Assembly (NCBI GenBank): GCA_910585055.1
Contig: CAJUBY010000006.1
Location: forward strand, 20,034 to 31,489
Reading direction: 5' to 3'
Length of the DNA: 11,456 bases
DNA from: an uncultured Christensenella sp.
GTDB taxonomy: Bacteria > Bacillota > Clostridia > Christensenellales > Pumilibacteraceae
Shown one piece after another: positions 6,784 to 11,456 of the stretch (its first letter is position 1; each line of letters begins with the position of its first letter). The translations under genes were made by a program, and so were the position numbers. Below the pieces are notes generated by a model. That model saw only the letters and a program-made list of their open reading frames with translations. It did no database searches and was not told the origin of the DNA.

Positions 6784-8673
6784 ATGAAAAAGTGTGTACA
6801 GTGCGGCGGTGAATATCCCGACGATATGAAATTTTGCGGAAATTGCGGTTCGCCGCTACCCGAGAACGACGGTAACGTGTGCGGGGCTTGCGGAGCAAAA
6901 ATCGCGCCCGATGCAAAATTTTGTACGGTATGCGGCGCAAAAATAGCCGAGCGTAAAAACGACCGTTGTGCATCCTGCGGTGCCGTACTCGAAAAAGGCA
7001 GCGTTTTTTGTACATCCTGCGGCACTCGCGCGGTCAAAGATCAAAGTTCGCCTAAGCCTACCGTAAAGCAAACGCATGTTGTTAATCGTACAACTCCGGC
7101 CGATCGTTCTACAAAATTGAGCGTGTCGTCGTTCAAAAAGAAAGTTACGGCATTCGAAAAAAATCACAATGTCATATTAAATGCCTTTGTTATGACGTTG
7201 TCGTTGGTTTTTATATTTGTGGCGTTGTTGTGTCCGGTAAAAGTGACGATGGCAAATCCGACGGCGGCAGCGGCAGGGAGTTCTGAAACATCCGTGTCGT
7301 CGGAATCTATTGAAGTCGAGCAATCGATTTGGCAGGTGTTCGGCGCTTTGGGATATCTTAACACTAATATCAATAAAGTCGAAGGCCGTAAAAAGATCAC
7401 GGAGATATATACCGAATACAACAATGCGGTGCGTCAAGCTCAACATGAGTTTAACGCGTGGGCTATGATTAATAAATATGTTACCGAAGACGAGGCCATA
7501 GATAAGTTCGGCGAGATTTTTGTAAATCATATGTCAGATGTAAACATATTCGGGTATCAGATGGCAATAACCAGTGTCGGCGCACTCGATCATTTACAGG
7601 GCGAGAATACCGAATATCCGATTGCCGATCAATTGGATGCAATGCGTGCGACTGCCGTAAGCGGTCTTGTCATGGCGTTGATATCTATAGTTTGTCAGTT
7701 GGGAATTGCGATAACCGCTCTGATTTTCCTCATATTCGGTATCGTCGGTTTAATAAAGAAAAGAACGATACGCCTGTTTGGATATATTACGCTGGTCATG
7801 ATTTTTGCATTCGTCGGATTGGCGGTGCTGTCGATCGCCCCGTTAGGCGCACCTAGCGGCGCAATGTTTGCTTTGGCGCTTACGTCGGTCCTGACATATT
7901 TCGTATGTGCGGCAGTCCGCGCGTTCATGACGGACAAAAAGCCCAAATACATTTTAAGACGCGTAATACATTCGTCGTTGGCTATCGTCGTATTCTTCTT
8001 ATTGTGCAGCCGAGTGATATCTGTGACGATTACGATGTCGGCAGATGCCGTTAAATCGACTTCCGTAATTTCTCCGCTCGGAGCGGCTGTCGAAACATTG
8101 CTGTCGTGCGCAGTTATCAAGACCCTAAACGATGTCGGTATCGTCGCATCCGGAGGAAGCTATGCAGGCGCGATAGTCGCTGCGGTGATGGGAATAATTG
8201 CTTTTTCGCTGTTGTGTGCGGCTATGACAAAATCTTTGCAATTGCTTGCTTTCAATACCGAGAGCAACGGGAAGGTCGATGTGTTTACGCTGTGCGGAGC
8301 CGTTATGCTCCTGGCAATGGCAATAACGCTGGCTATAATCGGTTCTGCGGACGAAATTCCGGAATTGTTCGAAAATGAGATCGGATACAAATACGCTATT
8401 TCGGCGAGATCGTTCGTATATGTTTCGATGGCGTTTGCGATCTGTGCATTTGTATTCGAATTGGTATACGGAATTGTTGTTTGCGGAAACGGCGGATCGT
8501 CCGGTTTGGGGTCAGGTGCGGTTATGGAAGATAAGGCGGCATCGGTCGCCGTTGCCGATACGGAAAGTTCCGCGGAAGTACGGCAGGGCGAAACAAGCGC
8601 CGGTCCGGAACAGCCGGCTGAAGAAAACAAACAGGTTGACGCCGAGCCTGAAGCCGTTTCCGTTAACGTTTGA
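6784..8673 (+). CDS. Polytopic membrane protein with three N-terminal zinc ribbons
   Basis: The start is ATG 6784, preceded by GGGAG (6774-6778) with a 5-base spacer. An ATG at 6772 in the same frame has no ribosome site. The 629-residue protein opens with three zinc ribbons of form C-x2-C-x10-C-x2-C: Cys4/7/18/21, Cys33/36/47/50 and Cys62/65/76/79. A basic linker (about 80-129) leads to a first membrane helix (130-152) and then a roughly 138-residue, probably extracytoplasmic, loop with a helical charged segment. Further helices lie at about 291-324, 329-352, 358-380, 394-416, 461-483, 500-522 and 544-568, followed by an acidic, disordered tail. The ribbons should sit in the cytoplasm. Double zinc-ribbon membrane proteins are common and poorly characterised in Clostridia; no transporter or enzyme motif is visible. 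It has its own promoter and terminator, so it is monocistronic. The function is unknown. Confidence 0.88.
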   Translation: MKKCVQCGGEYPDDMKFCGNCGSPLPENDGNVCGACGAKIAPDAKFCTVCGAKIAERKNDRCASCGAVLEKGSVFCTSCGTRAVKDQSSPKPTVKQTHVVNRTTPADRSTKLSVSSFKKKVTAFEKNHNVILNAFVMTLSLVFIFVALLCPVKVTMANPTAAAAGSSETSVSSESIEVEQSIWQVFGALGYLNTNINKVEGRKKITEIYTEYNNAVRQAQHEFNAWAMINKYVTEDEAIDKFGEIFVNHMSDVNIFGYQMAITSVGALDHLQGENTEYPIADQLDAMRATAVSGLVMALISIVCQLGIAITALIFLIFGIVGLIKKRTIRLFGYITLVMIFAFVGLAVLSIAPLGAPSGAMFALALTSVLTYFVCAAVRAFMTDKKPKYILRRVIHSSLAIVVFFLLCSRVISVTITMSADAVKSTSVISPLGAAVETLLSCAVIKTLNDVGIVASGGSYAGAIVAAVMGIIAFSLLCAAMTKSLQLLAFNTESNGKVDVFTLCGAVMLLAMAITLAIIGSADEIPELFENEIGYKYAISARSFVYVSMAFAICAFVFELVYGIVVCGNGGSSGLGSGAVMEDKAASVAVADTESSAEVRQGETSAGPEQPAEENKQVDAEPEAVSVNV

Positions 8674-8702
8674 TCGAAGATTAATAATCGGTTTGTTTAT
8701 GT

Positions 8703-8741
8703 CGGCCGCAGCCCGGTATTCACGTGCTGCGGCCGTGTTTT
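8703..8741 (+). terminator. Intrinsic terminator of the zinc-ribbon protein gene
   Basis: CGGCCGCAGC (8703-8712) pairs with GCTGCGGCCG (8726-8735) as a 10-bp GC-rich stem with a 13-base loop. TGTTTT (8736-8741) follows. It lies 30 bases after the stop at 8671-8673. It separates this gene from the YkvI-type gene. Confidence 0.75.
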
Positions 8742-8780
8742 AAAACAACTAAAATTCGATATGCCGACATATACTGTAAT

Positions 8781-9839
8781 ATGTTTAAATCGTTTTTACG
8801 GTCCGTGTCGGTGGCAATGCTTATCGTAGGTACTATGATAGGCGCCGGATTTGCGTCGGGCAGGGAAGTCGTGGCGTTTTTCGGCGCCGTGCCCAATATG
8901 TTTATAGCGCTGATCGCGGGTATCCTCGTATTCGGCTGCTCGGTGTTGTTTCTGTTTGTCGGACGGCGCGCTCAAAAGCCGGATATAGGTGAGGTCAACG
9001 GATGTGTGTTCGGAAAGTTCCGAGCGCTCGCCGACGTGTTTATGCTGTTCAATTCAATGACGGTGCTGGGCGCAATGCTCGCCGGGACCGACAGTCTTGC
9101 GGCTGAATTTATAGATATTAGACCGCTTGCGTCCGTCGTTCTCGGCGGTCTGTGCGCCGTGACGGCGGTCAAAGGAATGTCGGGCGTGTTAAAAGCCAAT
9201 GCGGTGCTTGTGCCGATAATGATAGTTTTTTTATCGATATGCAGTATTATGGCGATAGAGTTTCCGTTCAGAGCGCAGACGTCGCATATCAACGTATATA
9301 ACATCGTATTGTACGTATCGATGAACATGATACTGGGCGGCAGCGTTTTGACTACGGTGCGCAGACTTTCGCCGCGCGAGATCATATTGTCGTCCGCTTT
9401 GGCGTCGGTGATAATCGCGGCGCTACTTGTGCTTATAATGGGCGCTTTGCAGTCGTGTTCCGCCGCTCACGCGGATATGCCTGTGCTGCTTATCGCTTTA
9501 AAGAACGGAAGGATCATGTATTTGATCTGTATGCCCGTTATTGCCGCATCTATTTTTACTACCATGCTTTCCGCTTTTAAATCGGTGTACGATTACGTGG
9601 TCGGCTTTATAGGCAACAAAATAATATCGGCAGTATCGGTTTTGGCTGGCGGTATGTTTGTCGGCGCAATGGGATTTTCGGGTGTTGTAGATACTTTGTA
9701 TCCGATAATGGGTATTATCGGTATGGTTTATCTGTTATGCAACGGCTGGTATTTGGTTCGTACACGCGTAAAACGCAGAGTAAAGAACAAGGCGAAACGT
9801 ATACGGTCGGCGGTACGCGGTAAAGTCGGAAACAGGTAA
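8781..9839 (+). CDS. YkvI-family membrane protein (putative LeuT/APC-fold permease)
   Basis: The 352-residue product has about ten hydrophobic segments. Its N-terminal motif GTMIGAGFASGREVVAFF (residues about 17-34) is the hallmark of YkvI-like proteins. In LeuT/APC-fold transporters a glycine-rich break in helix 1 like this binds ligand and sodium, so a small solute such as an amino acid is a plausible substrate, but none is established. Other features are a Ser/Met-rich helix with GGSVLTTVRR midway and a strongly basic C-terminal tail (about 25 residues rich in Arg/Lys) that should be cytoplasmic. The start is ATG 8781, which opens with MFKSFLRS and gives the usual family length. The frame stays open upstream to a GTG at 8724, but that codon lies in the terminator stem. 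No Shine-Dalgarno sequence precedes 8781. The gene appears monocistronic. Confidence 0.85.
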   Translation: MFKSFLRSVSVAMLIVGTMIGAGFASGREVVAFFGAVPNMFIALIAGILVFGCSVLFLFVGRRAQKPDIGEVNGCVFGKFRALADVFMLFNSMTVLGAMLAGTDSLAAEFIDIRPLASVVLGGLCAVTAVKGMSGVLKANAVLVPIMIVFLSICSIMAIEFPFRAQTSHINVYNIVLYVSMNMILGGSVLTTVRRLSPREIILSSALASVIIAALLVLIMGALQSCSAAHADMPVLLIALKNGRIMYLICMPVIAASIFTTMLSAFKSVYDYVVGFIGNKIISAVSVLAGGMFVGAMGFSGVVDTLYPIMGIIGMVYLLCNGWYLVRTRVKRRVKNKAKRIRSAVRGKVGNR

Positions 9840-9875
9840 ACGTAAAGCGGAGTGTTTTTACGCCGCTTTACGTTT
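9838..9875. terminator. Bidirectional terminator hairpin between convergent genes
   Basis: AAACGTAAAGCGG (9838-9850) and CCGCTTTACGTTT (9863-9875) form a perfect 13-bp stem with a 12-base loop. The left arm begins inside the TAA of the YkvI-type gene. CGAGAAAATTTT follows on the plus strand, so the T-run is short and offset. The convergent ABC permease gene ends at 9893, 18 bases away, so the hairpin probably serves both strands. Confidence 0.65.
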
Positions 9876-9892
9876 CGAGAAAATTTTATAAA

Positions 9893-10726
9893 TCATTCTG
9901 CATGGAATTTCTTTTTGGCTATGCGTTCTACCCCGGCTACCGCCAGATACATAACGGTTGCCAATAAGCATAGGATCACAGTGCTTGCCATTACGAGATC
10001 CATTTTAAAAACCTGACTGCCGTATATTATCAGGTATCCCAGTCCTGCGGTAGATACCAGATATTCGCCCATGATCGTACCTACCCAAGCAAGCCCGACG
10101 TTTATCTTCAGCATATTTACGAGCGCCGGAACGTTGGCAGGCAGTATGAGTTTTGTCAGTATCTGGAATTTGCTTGCGCCCATCGAGCGCATAAGAAGTA
10201 TCTTGCCTTCGTCCACAGCCATAAATCCGTTGAGCACGCTTATTACGGTAACGATAATACAAATAAGTATCGTCATCACTATTATAGCCTGAGCGCCTGC
10301 GCCGACCCAAATTATGATTATGGGGCCTAGCGCTATCTTAGGCAAAGCGTTGAGTACAACCATATAAGGTTCTATGACACGGCGCAGTTTAGTGAACCGC
10401 CAAAGCAGAATCGCTATAAGTATCCCGAGTCCGCTGGCTATAAGAAAACCGACTATACATTCTATGAGAGTATAGGCAATGTGTACGAAAAGTTCGGATA
10501 TCTCTATGGTCGACAGAATTTTTACGATACGCGACGGACACGAAGTTATAAACGGATCTATCAGATCGAATTCGGCGGCAAGTTCCCATATTCCGATAAG
10601 GGCTACCAATAAGCCTATTTGTAAAAGTACGGTCGTCAGCTTATCGGTCCGCCGTTTTGCAAGATATGCCTGTCGCGGTGTTTTGGATCGGGGCATAAGA
10701 CAGGGCAGACTTTTATTTATCTTCAT
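9893..10726 (-). CDS. ABC importer permease, nitrate/sulfonate/taurine (SsuC/TauC) type
   Basis: The start is ATG 10726-10724, six bases after AAGGAG (10738-10733, minus strand), giving 277 residues, the normal family length. The frame is open about 32 codons further upstream, but that stretch has no ribosome site and is not family-like. A basic cytoplasmic N terminus (about 1-30) leads to a first helix at about 32-53. A BPD_transp_1-type core of five more helices follows, with NALPKIALGP and a late GLGYLI motif characteristic of the NitT/TauT permeases. The EAA-type coupling loop, ending RSMGAS-x14-LP with the key Gly at 183, contacts the ATPase. The protein forms the membrane channel with the ATPase encoded upstream. 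The substrate cannot be named without the binding protein, which is not in the window. The gene ends 18 bases from the shared hairpin. Confidence 0.92.
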   Translation of the reverse strand: MKINKSLPCLMPRSKTPRQAYLAKRRTDKLTTVLLQIGLLVALIGIWELAAEFDLIDPFITSCPSRIVKILSTIEISELFVHIAYTLIECIVGFLIASGLGILIAILLWRFTKLRRVIEPYMVVLNALPKIALGPIIIIWVGAGAQAIIVMTILICIIVTVISVLNGFMAVDEGKILLMRSMGASKFQILTKLILPANVPALVNMLKINVGLAWVGTIMGEYLVSTAGLGYLIIYGSQVFKMDLVMASTVILCLLATVMYLAVAGVERIAKKKFHAE

Positions 10727-10763
10727 GTTAGGCTCCTTAAAGCGGTTGACATTGCAAAAGCTA

Positions 10764-10778
10764 ACACGCGCGGCGTGT
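10764..10778 (-). other. GC-rich hairpin in the spacer between small ORF and permease
   Basis: ACACGC (10764-10769) and GCGTGT (10773-10778) form a 6-bp GC-rich stem with a 3-base loop, in the 99-base gap 10727-10825. Weaker complementarity of the flanking GCAA and TTGC could lengthen it. There is no T-run in the operon's direction. It may set permease mRNA level or mark a processing site. I see no gene or promoter in this gap. Confidence 0.3.
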
Positions 10779-10825
10779 CGCGGCTTGCAGTTGAGTTTCC
10801 CGAAAATCAGTCGGCAACGCAAAAT

Positions 10826-10999
10826 TTACGTTTGCTTTGATTGCACCGCCGGCTTTTTTTCGCGATCGGACTTAAGCAATTCGCTTATTTTGTAAACGAT
10901 AAGCTTGCCGAGATCGAAAACGAACAGTCCCGTATCCTTGACCAATGTCACGGCATCAGACAGGACCTGTTTGCCTGTTACGCGTTCGGTCATGTTCAT
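10826..10999 (-). CDS. 57-residue protein of unknown function inside the ABC importer operon
   Basis: The start is ATG 10999-10997, six bases after a full AAGGAGGT site (11013-11006, minus strand) lying inside the end of the ATPase gene. The start overlaps the ATPase stop as ATGA, a classic sign of translational coupling, which makes this short frame very likely real. The product opens MNMTERVTGKQ. Residues about 12-47 should be largely helical, with an amphipathic, moderately hydrophobic stretch (GLFVFDLGKLIVYKI, about 30-44) too charged for a clear membrane helix. The tail is basic and Lys/Gln-rich. It is not a substrate-binding protein or a recognised regulatory domain. A role as a small accessory subunit of the transporter is inference from position. 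A longer frame from 11017 exists, but its ATG lies upstream of the ribosome site. Confidence 0.75.
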   Translation of the reverse strand: MNMTERVTGKQVLSDAVTLVKDTGLFVFDLGKLIVYKISELLKSDREKKPAVQSKQT

Positions 11000-11456
11000 A
11001 GCGTTACCTCCTTCCATACTTTATCGAACCAATACGTAAATTTGGGGTTTTCGCGGCGTTTGAGCGGCGTGGGCGCGTCTATATCTATTTCGAATACTGT
11101 CTTTACTGTAGCCGGACGTTTCGTAAGAACTATTATGCGATCCGCCATAGACACGGCTTCCGCTATATCGTGCGTTACGAGCACGGCTGTTTTCTGTTCG
11201 TTTTTGATGATGGAATGAACGTCGTCGCAAACCGTCATCCGTGTTTGAAAATCCACCGCCGAAAACGGTTCGTCCAGCAACAAAAGTCGCGGCTTGAATG
11301 CGAGCGTGCGTATAAGCGCTGCACGCTGTCTCATACCGCCCGAAAGCTGAGTGGGGTAAGCGCTGCGGAATTCTCCCAGCCCGTATTTTTCGAGCATATC
11401 CGTCGCATATTTTTTTGATTCGTCGTTCAGCTTTTTCTGTACGGAAAGTCCGAGCA
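10996..11456 (-). CDS. ABC importer ATPase, SsuB/TauB type, C-terminal half (5' end outside window)
   Basis: The frame runs unbroken from the window edge to TGA at 10998-10996, giving 152 visible residues. It holds the ABC signature LSGGMRQR, Walker B LLLLDEP, the D-loop SAVD and the H-loop THD. Walker A and the Q-loop must lie beyond the window. The pattern, including the short C-terminal region with a PTPLKRR segment and no regulatory domain, is that of the nitrate/sulfonate/taurine-type ATPases (SsuB, TauB, NrtD). It powers the permease encoded two genes downstream. Its stop overlaps the start of the 57-residue ORF by four bases, and its last codons carry that gene's AAGGAGGT ribosome site, so the three genes form one operon. 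Confidence 0.93.
   Translation of the reverse strand, partial: LGLSVQKKLNDESKKYATDMLEKYGLGEFRSAYPTQLSGGMRQRAALIRTLAFKPRLLLLDEPFSAVDFQTRMTVCDDVHSIIKNEQKTAVLVTHDIAEAVSMADRIIVLTKRPATVKTVFEIDIDAPTPLKRRENPKFTYWFDKVWKEVTL

Noticed and set aside
8679..8689. Small palindrome GATTA-A-TAATC after the zinc-ribbon gene
   Set aside because: It is short, AT-rich and without context. It is expected by chance and lies before the clear terminator.
8724..8780. N-terminal extension of the YkvI-type protein from GTG 8724
   Set aside because: The GTG lies within the terminator hairpin, and the extra 19 residues are not hydrophobic or family-like.
10727..10822. N-terminal extension of the ABC permease
   Set aside because: AAGGAG at 10738-10733 fixes the start at 10726, and the extension is Arg/Cys-rich with no ribosome site.

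Overview
The window is a mid-GC, densely coded piece of a bacterial chromosome using standard stop codons. AGGAGG-type ribosome binding sites, a zinc-ribbon membrane protein, a YkvI-type permease, InlB-type repeats and an oxygen-sensitive glycyl radical enzyme together suggest an anaerobic, probably gut-associated, Clostridia-like member of the Bacillota. The exact lineage is inference. There is no tRNA, rRNA, CRISPR array or insertion sequence.

Left block (1-6590, plus strand). First comes the C-terminal part of a secreted or surface protein ending in a laminin-G/concanavalin-like beta-sandwich. Next is a 946-residue surface protein: signal peptide, NPCBM-like and other beta-sandwich domains, five InlB-type repeats and a C-terminal membrane anchor. 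Three bases later starts a radical-SAM glycyl radical activase, and four bases after that ends the glycyl radical enzyme (GRE) it presumably activates begins. The GRE keeps the glycyl loop and a Cys-x-Glu active-site loop but is only 661 residues long. The activase lacks the usual ferredoxin insert. This compact pair, of unknown substrate and packed behind a cell-surface gene, is the most unusual part of the window.

Middle block (6591-9839, plus strand). The 193-base spacer after the GRE gene holds a 12-bp hairpin whose two arms each match the Gram-positive LexA (DinR) SOS box core, followed by a promoter with TTGACA and TATAAT boxes. The promoter serves a 629-residue polytopic membrane protein with three N-terminal zinc ribbons. 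A GC-rich terminator ends that gene. A YkvI-family membrane protein follows, apparently without a Shine-Dalgarno sequence, and ends in a 13-bp hairpin.

Right block (9893-11456, minus strand, convergent). This is part of an ABC importer operon of the nitrate/sulfonate/taurine-like type. In transcription order it holds the C-terminal half of the ATPase, an undescribed 57-residue protein whose start overlaps the ATPase stop (ATGA), and the permease. No substrate-binding protein lies in the window, so the substrate is unknown. Several genes are given here with starts internal to the longest open frame, chosen by ribosome binding sites.
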